A stretch of 64,000 bases of DNA, taken from Lateolabrax maculatus (lineage: Eukaryota; Chordata; Actinopteri; Acropomatiformes; Lateolabracidae). The translations under genes and the position numbers were made by a program. Each line of letters opens with the position of its first letter. Position 1 is the first letter of the stretch. The notes under the pieces are model-generated. The model saw only the letters and a list, made by a program, of their open reading frames with translations, searched no databases and was not told the DNA's origin. Positions 35,481-47,839 of this stretch are shown piece after piece. The stretch spans positions 4,352,001 to 4,416,000 of the forward strand of contig CM062211.1 in the NCBI GenBank assembly GCA_031216445.1, written 5' to 3'.

Positions 35481-37285
35481 ATAGAGCAGGACTCTACTTT
35501 TTAGTGTCACCCTACCAATGTTTTCCAAAGGAAAATGTTGAGGTGGAACATCTAGACAAAGACTATTCAAGTGATGTTCACGAAGCTATGTAGATAGACA
35601 TCAGGTCACAACAAAACCATTCTGGCCCAGTGTATATATCATGAAACACTGAATTATATTGGAAGAAAGGATCGGCAACATGTTGAGTGGGTGAAGAGCA
35701 CCTTTGAGGCTACATATCTGATCACTGAGAAGTCCTCACCATGTATTGTGCCTTTTACCTTTTTGAGGATTATCACTTATTCCCTCCCAGCAGCAGCAGC
35801 ACTGTAGGCGGGAGTGTGGTGGGAGGACACGGCATTAGAGGGTAGATAGCCGGAGTGAATCTCATCCTATGTCTGCAAAAGAAGTCCTGGTAAACCAGAC
35901 CTGACACTGACTGCCAGAGGAGGTTCATGGGGGGTAGCCGCCCGAGTATGGAGCGATTACGAGGTCTGGAGTTGGGGTGGGTGAGGGGTGTTATGCCTGC
36001 CTCTCCACAGGGGCTGTTATCAGACAGGAAACATGGCTGCTTCAGGTACTGGTAGATTACGATTAGGCCACATACAGTGAAGAGGACTGCTTGGGGCAGG
36101 AAAAATTTGTCCTGCTGAAATGTCCTTGAGCAGAATACCAAAGGTTCTTTCCAACCTCTGACCCCCATGGAGGGTGATGAAAGAAGAGTATACCCAAATC
36201 CTATGTGGAAATATGGTGGATGAATGGTGCAACATTTCAAGTGAACAGGACTCATGACACATACAAGTTATGGCCGTTTAAGTGTTTCATGTTGGAGTAC
36301 AATTTGGTTTAAATCACTTTTAAATTTGGTTGCAATTTCTCAGTGGGTTGTAGAAGTATGGTTTGTTTTGGTAATCCAATACTGAAAAACTATCAAGACA
36401 AATTTGTTTTGGACACTAAATGCATTACAGTAATGTACGCAGATAAGACTGGCTTGAATTTGTGATATGGGTTTTGTAGATCTTTTTTTCTCCTTAATAC
36501 TGGAAAAAAAACAACCAATGAAAACACAAGTCCTTACCACAGCCAGGGTTATGCTTTACAAATGGCCACCCGGTTATGCTATGTGCACCAAAAACATATT
36601 AATTCGTCCTTGGTCCATGGCTAAGCAACTTGTGAGATACCCTTGTTAATTGACAGTTGGTGGCATTAGTAGAAGTGTTGCGATGCTTCAAAGTCAGTGA
36701 AGTAGACTGCAATCTAACAAACATGGTTGTAAACGATGCACAATATAAAACATTCAAATGTTAGACCTCAAGGATACTTTTGTTTGTTTACAAGAAAACT
36801 GCAGTGGGCATCTTTATTTCAATAGAAATATAACCACATAAGGTAAGATTCACATAACTGCAAAATTACTCTAGTCCAGGCTTATGGGACTACCTTATTA
36901 CATGTGCAAATTAAGGGAGCTAATTTAAGCAGGCACAAATGAGTCCCAGTTCTTCCTTTAAGTTTAGGGCACACTTTGGAGAAGTGAAAGAGAGACTTCA
37001 CTCTGACTGTGATCACGGAATAAAACAATAAGATGTCAGGCACAAGGGTTTGTGTTAGAGCAACAAGCCTGCAGTGAGGGTGCTTTTCTTTGTTTTTTTG
37101 CGTGTAGAGAAACTGCTTTCAAAACCACAGTAAAAAAACGTAATTACTTTTATGCATAATGTGTTAAGTCATTTAAGCAAAGCTAGCGTCGCCGAATGAG
37201 AAAACATTCGCACCAGTCGAGTTTCTTGGTTCAAACCGCTGGTTGTGTCATTGCCTAAATGTCTGTTAATGTACCCATAATATAT
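35481..37285. other. Presumed intronic stretch without recognisable genes
   Basis: The longest frame (160 codons, minus strand, 35773-36255) has no recognisable motif, and its length is within chance expectation for this much DNA. Nothing else identified. Confidence 0.4.
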
Positions 37286-37900
37286 ATTTGAATATGGGTC
37301 ATGCGTCCTCAGCGATGAATCAGGTGAACATGCGGTATTGGCAGTTCTCTAATGTCCACAGGCCACAGACATGGGTCCTGGCACTGCACACAGACCTAAT
37401 CAATGTGCTTATGGCCCTCTGCCTGCTGGCTAATGAACAGCTAATGCGCTCCTCTCCCGCTGTTCTGAAAAGCACCCACTTTGAAATTGCCACAGTGATG
37501 ATTACCTCCTCCATATTGCATGAGTTTGGATGTAAACGAATTTGCTCCACCCCTTGCGCGCCCGTCTCTCTCCCCTCCTGATGTGCCTGGGCCTCATTTT
37601 ATTTATTTTTTTTTCTCACACGATCATGATACTTTGGGTAGCGGATGTAATCTTTCTTCCCTGCGGGGGAACTGGGATGCTGCGCTTGGTGCAAGAGGAG
37701 TTTGTATTCGCAGCAGCGCCTCCATTTTCCTGCGCCCAAGACATGAGCCCGGAGTACGAGCCTGCGTGTTCAATTTCTCGAAACAAGCTTCTTGGCTGTT
37801 TTGACACTTACGTCAGTGCTGTTTTCCAGCTGCTGCACTTGCTTCAGCATCGCCCCAAAGAGACTTAACACTGACTCAGCGCAGCATCAGCACACTGCTT
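37286..37900. promoter_or_regulatory. Candidate regulatory block with CRE-like and AP-1/MARE-like sites
   Basis: The first half (37290-37550) is non-repetitive, with ATTA/TAAT cores and balanced composition, like a conserved non-coding element. The second half (37540-37890) is CpG-richer and contains CTTACGTCAG (about 37806-37815, CRE-like) and CTGACTCAGCGC (about 37872-37883, AP-1/MARE-like). A + frame ending at 37868 holds MSPEYEPACSISRNK, not recognised. Enhancer or internal promoter is an inference from motifs. Confidence 0.25.
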
Positions 37901-38984
37901 TTAAATGCCTTTGCCTCCGTACATCCCCCTGAATAAACATATACAACCACACTGTTTATCCAGTAGTCTAATTAGCTAATTGTTTAACCCCATGCAACTC
38001 TCACTGCTCAACAATTCCAGTCGTTCATTAAGTCTGCCTTTGTGCTTTTTTTCCCCTCTCTGTAATCCACATTTCCATGTCACTGCCAGCGCCACAATAA
38101 TTGCAGAGCGAGATAATTGTTTACATACTGCAGGACACATGAACTGACAATAGAGCAGGGCTCGGAGCCTGTGTCACGGAGGGAAAAGTCATTTTCTTGT
38201 GAAAGCCAGGTCCTCAGGCGAGCAAAGAGTTCATGGGGCTGCGCAGCTTATTGGATTGATGACAGATGATGCATTAATGACTGCAGCATGTGATCTTTTC
38301 TCTCTGTCTCTCTCTGTCTGTGCTCAGGCTTTATGTAACAGTGGCAGCCTCAGACAACGAGGCAAAGTAACAAGGTTTGCTTTCTGAACAAATTGGCACA
38401 CTGGTGCGATGCTGTTCTGTTTGTATAGCAGGGTTTGTCATGACTGCTGTGTTTTAAAGAGCTTCTGTCCTGCTAGATAGAAAAGGGCCAAGCATTTTAG
38501 CTGGTGGAAGCCCTTTCCTGACTAGATTGTTGGCAGTTTGAGTTTGAGATCGCGTCTAAAGTATGGACAAGTGATTTTGGACAGGTGAATCTTCTGTTTT
38601 TCACTAGTTTGGTATTGCTTTAATATTAAGTAGTTACAATGAGTTAATAAAACTTGCTAGCAAACCCTTAGATTTACGGTTAAAGCAGCAATCATACATT
38701 GTTTTTGCCATTTGGAGGAAGCGAAACGAGGTGATTACACAAAATTGACATGATGTTACCTGGCAAAAGTGATGGTGAACACATCCAGCAGATATCGAGC
38801 AACATCAGCTCTCTTCTGGAGTCGTATTTCTGGCCACAAAGTGAATCGAAGTCCAAATTCACTCACCACCGGCAACTCACTAGCTGTTTTTTGGCTGAAA
38901 ATATCGTCCTGCTGTGGCTGGAAACAAGGTTAATGACAGGCTGTAAAACCAAAACAATGAGCTGAAAGACACTAAAGGCTCGGG
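37901..38984. other. Presumed intronic stretch without recognisable genes
   Basis: A CT-rich tract followed by CAG near 38295-38329 looks like a splice acceptor, but no open, donor-terminated exon follows convincingly. Nothing else identified. Confidence 0.4.
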
Positions 38985-39105
38985 ACCTCTCTTGTTTGAC
39001 ATTTAGGGGAAATTGATACCACTCTTACTCCTGCCCGACATGGATGAAGTAACAGAAGTAGACGTCAGCTTAGCTTAGCATAAAGGCGGCTGGCCTGGCT
39101 CTGGT
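38985..39105. repeat. Foldback-family fragment
   Basis: The words 'ttgataccactctta', 'gtcagcttagcttagcataaag' and 'ggctggcctggctctg' match one half of the foldback family seen at 26349-26903. Only this half is present. Confidence 0.55.
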
Positions 39106-41746
39106 AAATAATTTCCCTCACCACCTGAGAAGCTCCCCCACTAACAGTGGGATCCATCTTCTTATCAAACACTCTTATCTAACTTGTCGGGATGCTGTGG
39201 ATGACTTTTAACTGGCAGTGTGACAGCAGAGTTACCAGCATGTCTTACGATCCATCTCCCTTTTCAAATGGAAGGTAAACTGTGTTCAAACAAGAATCCT
39301 GATTATTTGCGAAATGTTGTGTCATGTAATAGCATTTCAACATTTCGCCTCATCAGGCTTTATTGGTTTATACAAATGAAATGTTGATTATTAATAATGC
39401 ATATTCTATATTTTGCAGTGGTAAGTAAAGTCCCTATACAGGCCGACGTGAATGTTAGTGTAGCCCCCTTCAGTTTAATAATTCTGCTCATTCAAACAGC
39501 AGCACACTGAGTGTTAATTAGTGTTAATGTTTTTCAGCACTCGTAAGCAAACCTGAGGATGGACCAATATGAATTTGGGCAAATTAGGCTGAAGGCAGCA
39601 TGTGTGCCTAGGATCATGGGATTCCTAAATGGTGTTTCCATAGCAACAGTGATTTTCCCCTCACTGCAGGTGATTATTCTGTGGTGGTCCACCCGGCCCT
39701 GGCCTACCTGTGGTGGTGGGGGTTTGGAAGGGGCGGTGAGGTTGTGTGTAGTCCTTCATTCTACCATTAACATTTGTTTACACAGGGTGGTCCAGTGAGA
39801 ATTGGCATCTCTCATTTACACGCAGCAATAAAGGCAGAGATGATACATACGATATCGAGCTATAAAAGTGTTTTAAAGATTAAAACCAGACCTCAATACA
39901 AATGTAGCAAATTTAAAGAGTTAAATACAAGTTAAGACAAAGATTAGAATTTAAAAATGCAGGTCTAATTTAGGTTTATGGAGATTCAATTAAAGCTTTA
40001 TACTCATAAGTGGAACTCATTTTAAATTCAACTGCAGTTCTAGCTGAAGCAAAACATTTACAAGCTTTTTTAGTTACAAATTAATCCAAATGTGTTCCAA
40101 CATTAGTGAACAGTGCTGAAGGTGGAATTCACCTTTCCCTAAACCATGGGGACACCTCCTTTTGTTGTTATTGACCTGACAGAGGGAAGAAGCGTGTCTA
40201 TGGATTGGGGTGTTCATTATACTTTGGCTCAGAGCCACAGCAGATAAATTACTCACAATCAAGGATGTTTAAGGGACAAGATTTAAACTTGATTGGAGGA
40301 AGTGTGCAAGACACCTGAAATACCCCACACAGCGTGTAGTTACTAGACTGCCAATGACTGTCCCGAGCAGCTGAGGGATTGGCTCTAGCTCCTAGTAAAC
40401 AACACTGTAGATTGGCCCAGTCTCTGATTGCAGACCAGTGGGATTGCCAGCAGGAGGGAATACATTTCCGTCAACCCACTGGACATCTTTGGGTTTAATC
40501 CAAACAGGCGTAGGAACAACAACCAGTAACCATAAGATACCATAAAATAAGCATATTGTGGGAATTCATTTCCACTTATTGATTGTAATTTTCACCACAT
40601 AAGTATGAGTTGTACTGAAATACACAGCATATTCTATCTACTTAAAAATATAAATTCTGTACATTTTAGGGTTTAGACCATCAATATTTGTACCAAAATT
40701 CATCTTAATCCTTCCAGTATTGTCGATATTTACTTTTGGAGGAAAGTAGTGGGATACAGTATTGAATGGTTAGTGGAAAGTGCTGACCCCTTGTCACTTA
40801 AAGACTCTGGCTAGATATTCTGATATCGCAGCCACATTAGGGACTTTCATCGCTGAGTAAAGATTTTTTTTTTTTCAAACAAGATCAAACATGAACTTTC
40901 ATGCTGTACATTGCAGGGCTGTTGTATTGGATTACATTATGTTGTAAGATGATCCTATTAGTCTACCCACTGTGGCCCAAAAACCAGCAATCACTTAAAA
41001 TTCCTTAACATTTGAGATTCAGCTGACTCTACTGAAGCACATAAAGTAGTCCTTGCATTTATTTTGTATATGTCTAACATTACCTAGCAGACCACTCTTT
41101 CTTAAACACCACTTAGTCAAACTCGATAAAATAGACATTTGAATCAAAGCTTGGAGTTTCCCTTAGCTGGCTGCTTTACAGTTCATCCCTTACACTGTCA
41201 GACAGCTGAAAAGAGCTAAATTAGATGTTTCCCAACTATCCCTCTTGAGGATGAAGTCCAGCAGATTTTTCAGTACGCAGACAGTAGAAAGTAGGACTCA
41301 TGCAGTGGCTACATCTGTACCCCCATGTCGCTAACAGTATGCTGCCAGGCAATGTATTTAAAGTTCTCGTGCTGCCTTTAAGAGTTGCTGAGAGATTCTG
41401 CTTATGGATATCCATTCATCATGTCTGCCATGTCTCTCACCGCCTGTTTGTTATTGTGGCTCTTTACATCCTGTATGGGGAAACTCGCCTGCTTGCACTC
41501 TCACTGCACTCATTCATCATGGATTCATTATGCCTTTCTGTGTCTAGGTGATCTCTTTAAAAAGAAGAGGACTCGGAAATGGATAACAATGTTGTTGCTG
41601 TAGGAGTTGGTTCTTTTCTGACAGGTCATTGCACAGAATGATAGTAGATTATGTTAAGTACTTTGGGCTCTATGAAGTAGGCCAGCCCTCTTTGTAACTG
41701 ATGGACTGGCCTCTTATGTTCATCCTCAATGGAAGTGAATGATACA
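39106..41746. other. Presumed intronic stretch without recognisable genes
   Basis: AT-rich to mixed DNA. No gene, long repeat or promoter-like block identified. Open frames are short and without motifs. Confidence 0.45.
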
Positions 41747-41880
41747 TTACTACTACTACTACTACTGCTACTACTAGTACTACTACTGTTACAACTTACC
41801 CTGCTACTACCACTACCATCCTTGCTAAAACTGTTTTTACTGCTACAGTTTATACTGTCACAACTGTTACTACTACTGTA
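41747..41880. repeat. (ACT)n trinucleotide repeat, perfect then degenerate
   Basis: About 38 bases of nearly perfect ACT/TAC repeats (41747-41785) continue as scattered ACTGCT/TACTAC/ACTGTT units to 41880. The decay pattern suggests an old, partly mutated tract. Confidence 0.9.
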
Positions 41881-41914
41881 ATGATAACTTCAGTTAAAGC
41901 TGGGAACAGAACTG

Positions 41915-42107
41915 TCCAATAGGATGGTGATCTCTTCCTCTAGTGCCATCATGTAGTTAATATATTTGTTTTTTTAAGTATTGGATGGACTGTTTAGCAA
42001 ATGTTAGTAGGCCTATGCAATAAACTAAGATGGTGAACATTGTAAACATTATACCTGCTAAACATACTCTAAACATGTTAGCATTGTAATTGTGAGCATC
42101 CATTTCC
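41915..42107 (+). repeat. Teleost dispersed repeat ('ggatggattgccatgaaattt' family), internal fragment
   Basis: The words 'cctctagtgccatcatg', 'agcaaatgttagtaggc', 'aaactaagatggtgaacattg', 'taaacattatacctgctaaacat' and 'catgttagcattgtaattgtgagcat' are the 3' half of the family at 12633-13215. Confidence 0.75.
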
Positions 42108-42124
42108 TAGATTACTTATCCTGT

Positions 42125-42440
42125 TGATAGTATATTCTGGACCCGATCTAAAATATATCCTTGAAAAACCTACACAAACAGGATGTGCATACATTTATTT
42201 TCAAAAAGAGACCCAATCCAAAAAGGACCCAAGGATAATTAGACGTAAACCACAATGCGGTCAACCCAACAATTAAACAAAAAGGCAGTCGAAAAGAGCA
42301 GCAGTCACATGTATTTTTTCCCTGCACTGAAGAGTTCATACCCCCCAGAATAATTATTTTTTTGGGTATTAGACGTATTGACACAAAGACCTAAAACCTG
42401 TGGTAATAGCACTGGACACTACCCGACCCAACTGGACTGA
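42125..42440 (+). repeat. Dispersed repeat family X, copy 2
   Basis: A diverged relative of 35085-35480, most clearly at AAAAAGAGACCCAATC (42204-42219) and the preceding 'gatgtgcat'. It directly follows the fragment at 41915-42107. Confidence 0.5.
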
Positions 42441-42497
42441 ATTTGGACCTGGTCTCAGTTACTAAGAACTGAGAGGACCCACAAAGACTCCTAGTTC

Positions 42498-42577
42498 AGG
42501 GTGATGGAGAGGCTGGAGCCCATCCCAGCAATGCATTACAGGAGAGTCAGGAAACACCCTGGACACCCCGCCAATAA
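42498..42577 (-). repeat. Teleost SINE/LINE 3'-region repeat fragment
   Basis: 'gagaggctggagcccatcccagc' and 'aaacaccctggacaccccgcca' are the reverse complement of the middle of the element at 10443-10568. Confidence 0.65.
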
Positions 42578-42900
42578 TAATGGTTATTATGATAATAGTA
42601 ACCATTACTGGAGACACTATCCGTACACTGCTATTGAGAAATGTGTAAATGAAGTTTACTTTGTCTTACTTTTACTCATGCCAACACAAAAAACCAACAC
42701 TTTCAAAAAGAGAAATGTCAATTACAATAATTCAAGGTCATAAAATGATGCAAGTCTGTAAAAGTAAGCCTTAAGAAGTGCATGCTGTGAAGTAAAAATA
42801 ATCAGTCTTGTTCTTTTCCTTCAGTGCGAGCAGCTACTTTAGGATACTGTTCAGAGGAGTTGTTTCCATCTGGGACTGCTGTGGTTTTCAGTGTGTGAAG
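42578..42900. other. Stretch with no recognisable feature
   Basis: AT-rich DNA between a repeat fragment and the promoter-like block. Nothing identified. Confidence 0.45.
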
Positions 42901-42949
42901 TCAAGAGTTCACGTTGCGCCCAACCTGCCTCGACTAGTTTAGTCTCCTG

Positions 42950-43400
42950 ACCAGTAACTGCAGCAATCTCTCGTCACCTGCCCATCAAAGCCACTCACTT
43001 CCTCCCCTCTCCTCCGTTGGATTCGCTGTCGGGCAGAGCGATGACGGCTCCTCGACTTCTAATTGGTCATTTTCCTGCCAACATCCCGGAATGGTTGACT
43101 TCATCACTTGGCGCGCCTCGATGCGACTTCTCCTATTCTACTTGTGGTCAGTTCTGAGACCAACCACATCTCTGCAACTTTGATCTTTATTTTTTTCATT
43201 TTTGTTGTTGTTTTTTTCCTACCGATCCAAAGACTTTAATTGCATTCTGGTTCCTTTTCAAGTAGAGAGCTCGGAAATGCTCCAAGGGCAGAACGACTCT
43301 GTCAGCACGTCTGTGTTCGAGTGCTAACTTACTGTAGTTCTGCCCTCTGTCACGTGTGTTCTGAGTAAAGGAAAGTCGGGTTCAAAACTTTAACTTTAAG
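42950..43400 (+). promoter_or_regulatory. Promoter-like block with inverted CCAAT box and CpGs
   Basis: CpG density rises between about 42970 and 43140 (ATGACGG, CTCGACTTC, GGCGCGCCTCG). An inverted CCAAT box (CTAATTGGTCA) is at about 43060-43070. A T-rich tract follows, then a short frame from 43277 reading MLQGQNDSVSTSVFEC before a stop. This could be an alternative first exon and promoter of the gene begun at 7.2-7.6 kb. No donor as good as the one at 7639 is visible. Confidence 0.28.
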
Positions 43401-44740
43401 TCCTTCTTTCTCTGAACTACCAACAATTAGCTCTCACTTTGCACTTAGTTATTTTGTTGTAGGGTCAAGTTTGTTCTGGACAGATAGAAGAAGGATCTCT
43501 ATTTGAATCATTGTCTCTGATGTGTGCACGGTACAGTAATGTTTGCATGTTAGAACAGACTGCAGTTCTTCCCACCTTTGATTTGCTTTGTGAGAAAGTT
43601 CAGTAGGTCCCATATTTTTTTTTCTTTCTTCTTTTCTTCCTGTGCCTCAGAACAAACAAAATGAATGCTTTCTGCAATTTTACATGCTGCTGGTATTAAG
43701 CTGGGATTACTGGAAAGGAATCGCTTGAATCGTTTCACTTCTTCGCCGTCTTCATTGTCGCTGATTAAAAGACGACGTTGGATGTGGGAGGCTTCTGTTT
43801 GAATTTACGTCCAGTGAAAGCTCCGTTTGTGGCCTCAGTTTACTGCACCGCTTGGGTTTATTTGGAGCAGCTGTGCTTATCGCTATAATCAGCTTGTAAA
43901 CCTCAGACGCTTTGGCAGCCTTGGCAAGATACGAATCGTCACGTTGATTTACTGACAAATGCCAAACACCTTTGGTCATTAATGCATGTAATTCAATTAA
44001 AACGACTAAATAAATAGATCAAGTGCATGGTTTAGATTGTCTTTGCCTGTGCATGCATGTGTATAGAAATATGTAGAAGTAGTACTTTTTATATTTCTGC
44101 ATGGATGTGTATGTGTTCTTACAGAGCTAGTGTTATGTCCTCACACCAGTGTTAATTTAATCAATAAAAGTAGTTAAAGTTTTCATTTCTGTCAACACAA
44201 AATTATTTGAAAGATATGCTTTCCATATGATATGGAAAAATATCAAATATATGGACTAAATTCATGTACATTCTCACTGAAGTAACTAATACTAAAGCAT
44301 TATTATTGTGGATGTAGCGTTAATGTTACCTTCAGTACTTTCTATCTTTTGTGTTGCTTTTGTTGGTTCATATGAGCGCAAGTTTAATTTATGTTGTTAA
44401 CCATCATAATCTGCCCCTGCGTTAATGTTATCCAGCGTTTAACTGCTTGTATCAAGCTCTAAAACCAGAATCAGAATGACAGAATCACTCATGAAAACTT
44501 TTTTTGTTGATTTAAAGCACTAGCCCACCACCTAACAACCATTGGAAAAGACTTTACAACCACCTATTACTGACCTAGAAACCGGCAGGAACCAATTAAC
44601 CCTTCGGTTCTTTTCAGCTAATAAAAGACTTGTACCTCAACACTTGTCAAAGTCCCTTAGTACACTTCAGCTCATTTCAGCTGGTCCAATTACCTTTGAC
44701 TTAGCACTTAGACAGTTTTTCTTGGACTGAAATCCTGTTG
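43401..44740. other. Presumed intronic stretch without recognisable genes
   Basis: T-rich and AT-rich DNA. The part from about 44500 may belong to the 5' side of the LINE remnant that follows, but I cannot place it. Confidence 0.35.
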
Positions 44741-45115
44741 GTCCCAGTTAGTATGCAGCTCCGCCTCACTCTCACCAACAAAGTCTGCTCCAAATCTGGG
44801 CATTGTGATTGATGACCAACTGACTTTCACTGAGCATGTTGCATCTGTCACGTTACTTTGCACAATATTACAGAAAGATCACGTCCTATCCTACTGAGTA
44901 TGCCGCTCAATTCCACGCACTGGCCATCTCTCGCCTTGACCACAGTAACGCCCCTTCAAGCTTGCACAGTGAAACCTGAGCGTCAGCACGTCTGGTCTTC
45001 AACCAGCCAAAGACAGCTCATGTTGGTCCACTTTTAAATTACTCTCCACTGGCTCTCTCCATTCGCCTCAAAGTGACTAAAATGAATATTTTTTACATTT
45101 TCATTGGAAGACAAA
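44741..45115 (+). mobile_element. Decayed LINE (L2-like) reverse-transcriptase ORF fragment
   Basis: One frame reads KSAPNLGIVIDDQLTFTEHV, the conserved 'NLGV-D--L-F--H' block that follows the reverse transcriptase domain in L2/jockey-type LINEs. Later pieces in other frames include 'HALAISRLDHSN'-like and FNQPKTAHVGPLL, which are the next conserved blocks. Stops and frame changes show it is dead. Confidence 0.6.
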
Positions 45116-46149
45116 GAGTAAACTAAATCAGAATCAGGTCCCCACAGTAACTCTTCCTCACACACACTTTTACTACGTGTGCTATGTGGTAAGATCAGTC
45201 ATGCGATGCAGACTGTGAGGAAGTCTCATGCATAAACAAAGTGAATGTTTATTTTCCCATTAATTTCAAAGATATCCCCTGGTCAGTCCTCCAAACAGCC
45301 AACCTTCCATTGTTCTGTTTTGAAGCTCGAAGATTACAAATTGAGATGTTTTCTCCTCACTGCAGGTCTGCGTTGGAATCAATAAGCGGCGCCTTGCTCT
45401 GTGACTGCCGCAAAATCATGCATTGTATTCACCTTGGTTTGATGTACTGTACGGGGATGTAGCTCTCTGGACGCTTCTGATGGTCCTTCTGTTGTTGGCA
45501 GACGATGAGCCCCTTCGCAGCAAAGGGCTGACGCCGGCGCATGCAATATGCATGAAGCTGTCGGACAATGGAGAAGGAAGTGAACACGCGTAGTGCATTT
45601 TGAATACAAATGCTCAGGGAGAGTATCGGCTGGATGTGGAGCACTTAACAGACCACCTAAGGCTATTGGAGGTGTTTCCTGGTGACCAGCTGATTGTTCT
45701 AAATGTTCTCTATGATTCTGAGCACCAGCAGTGTTAATAGAGTAGATAGTATCTACTGAGATGTAAATGTGGGCTTTTAAATGATAATATGTCACTTTCC
45801 ATTACACAAAGGCACCTAATAAGTTAAAGGTGCTATATGTGATGCTTTTAACAGTAAACTATCTCTGGAATGATTATAAAATGTTAGCATTATAAAATTA
45901 CCCTGAACTAACAAGACCTCCAAGAGCACTGGCAGTCTCTGTGATGCATTTGACCTTTTATGCACCAGGTCGGATTAGATGTAAATTAGCTGGATTTCTT
46001 TATGGCATTAAAGAATAAACAAAGGAGTGTTATTCCCATGTGTTTTTTAGAGTTTGTCAATGGCAGAGAGTACAAATGAATGGTTTCCAGTTTTCTTAGG
46101 TGAAAAGAAAGCAAAAGCTCTTGACCGAAAAGGTAAAAATGGCCTTGAG
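45116..46149. other. Presumed intronic stretch without recognisable genes
   Basis: Minus-strand frames at 45379-45795 show no recognisable domain. Composition is unremarkable. Confidence 0.4.
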
Positions 46150-46600
46150 GCAAATGTGTATTAGTCTGGAACCTCTCATTACTTTTTGTTTTCTAAAGGG
46201 CGTTATCAGCGAGCGGAGACAACCAATCACATCGTAAAAATACCATCTTGTCCGATGGTTCGTCTTGTCAGAAGTACGGCAAACACATATTTCTTATCAA
46301 CATCAAGTTTAAGTGCAGTTGTTTGTTCTTCTTTTAGAGAAACTTTACTGTCCAGACCGTTTGATACTGCTGCTGTAGCAGGCCGGGGAACGGCAGCCAT
46401 CTTGGATGTTTATAAAGATGTCTCTCTGTCAGTCATCGTATTAAACCTGCCTCATACTAGATAAGCGCTTGTGATCGGTTCGCCTGACACACCAGTGCTG
46501 CCAGTACCAAGGAAATCAGTTTGAATGGGAGAAGGGCCAGACGTATCTGCCAGAGCAAATAAAACATGAGCTCGCAGATTTGTCTGGTTTCCAGGCTAGT
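46150..46600 (+). mobile_element. CTAGCCTGG-ended non-autonomous element, copy 1
   Basis: It shares with 61994-62433 a string of matching words: 'ttagtctggaacctctca', 'agtacggcaaacacatattt', 'aagtgcagttgtt', 'ggcagccatcttgg', 'ctggttcccaggcta' (here 'ctggtttccaggctag'). The left end has lost the CTAGCCTGG seen in copy 2. The + frame at 46186-46464 is a shadow. Confidence 0.68.
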
Positions 46601-47361
46601 GGGAAGGTAGAATTTGGTTTGTTTTTTGTTGATGATAAGTATGGGTTCTCAACTGTTTTTGCTCACTCATAAACTCAAGTTTATACGAGTGAGATAACCA
46701 TAAGCAGCAAAAGATTGAACAATTCTATAACAACTGGTGATGAATTAAATTTCAACATAGGTACATAGATACATGAACCTAATGTATACCTACTGGAGTT
46801 TGGACCTACTTTGTCCAGTTAAGTTTCATCAGAACAATGTTTATAGTTGGATTTGATTTTAGAATATCAGCTCTATGGGTAGATAGATATCACTGAAAAC
46901 CCTACAGGGACTTCCATGGACCATTCCGCTAATTTCAGTTAATGAAAATAATAAATTTCGTTATTGTGTCTTGTTGCTGGGCGTCCTTCTTACTTGTGTG
47001 AAAGCAATGAGACGTATTAATAGTGATGTGGGTCAGAAACCTCCTTTTAAGTAGCCTGTGTTCCTGTCTTGATGTTTCCATCTCCTGACACCCCAGTTCC
47101 ATACTAAAGCTCTGCTCATTTCCTCGTCTGCAAAACTCCATAGGCACTAAAGGACTGTGAACACAACATTGCGTTGTGCCTGTGGGCTGTCAGAGACTGC
47201 ACAATATTGGACTACAAGGGTGTGTGTACACAAGTGTGTGTGTGTGTGCATGATGAACAATATTCTCTGTCAGCGATGTGACTGTCTATACTCTTCACTG
47301 TGATCTGAGTGTAATTTCAGTTTTAATTGTAATACAACTATTCCATTATAACACGCTCAAA

Positions 47362-47396
47362 TTGTATTTAACACAATTTGCACTTGTTAAATACAA
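47362..47396. repeat. 12-bp perfect inverted repeat
   Basis: Arms TTGTATTTAACA (47362-47373) and TGTTAAATACAA (47385-47396) are exact reverse complements with an 11-base loop. Confidence 0.8.
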
Positions 47397-47822
47397 GCTT
47401 CATCTGCTGTCGATCAGGATTTGTTGATTCCTTCAAATTTTTTTTAGCAGAATGAGACGTTTGTTTGTACTCCACCTAGCTCCAGCTCCTCAGTAGCAGC
47501 TTGCTTACTGCTGCACTGATGATCTAATTGGACATCAGGCCTCCAGGGTGAGTGTGAAGCGAGTAGCACCCAGACAGCGAGACATGACCCAGAACCAAAA
47601 GGGACTGCTGATAGACATATTTATGTCTGTGTGTGGGTTCTTAGTGAAAGGTTGCAGTGTCTATATATTTTTTTCTATTCACACTGTGCCTCAACCCTTC
47701 CGATGCTCCGACCCTGATATTCTTAAGGGACTTTTTCCTCTCACTCGTCCTCCATCTCACCACCGCCGCCGTCGTCACCCCTTCGATTTATTGCTTTGTC
47801 TGCTTCTGGGAATCTTGGCTGA

Positions 47823-47839
47823 CCCCCCCCCCCCCCCCC
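47823..47839. repeat. Homopolymer C run
   Basis: Seventeen consecutive C. Such runs are also common sites of length error in assemblies. Confidence 0.9.

Noticed and set aside
35773..36255. 160-codon minus-strand frame as a gene
   Set aside because: No motif, signal peptide or splice context. A few frames this long are expected by chance in 64 kb on six frames.
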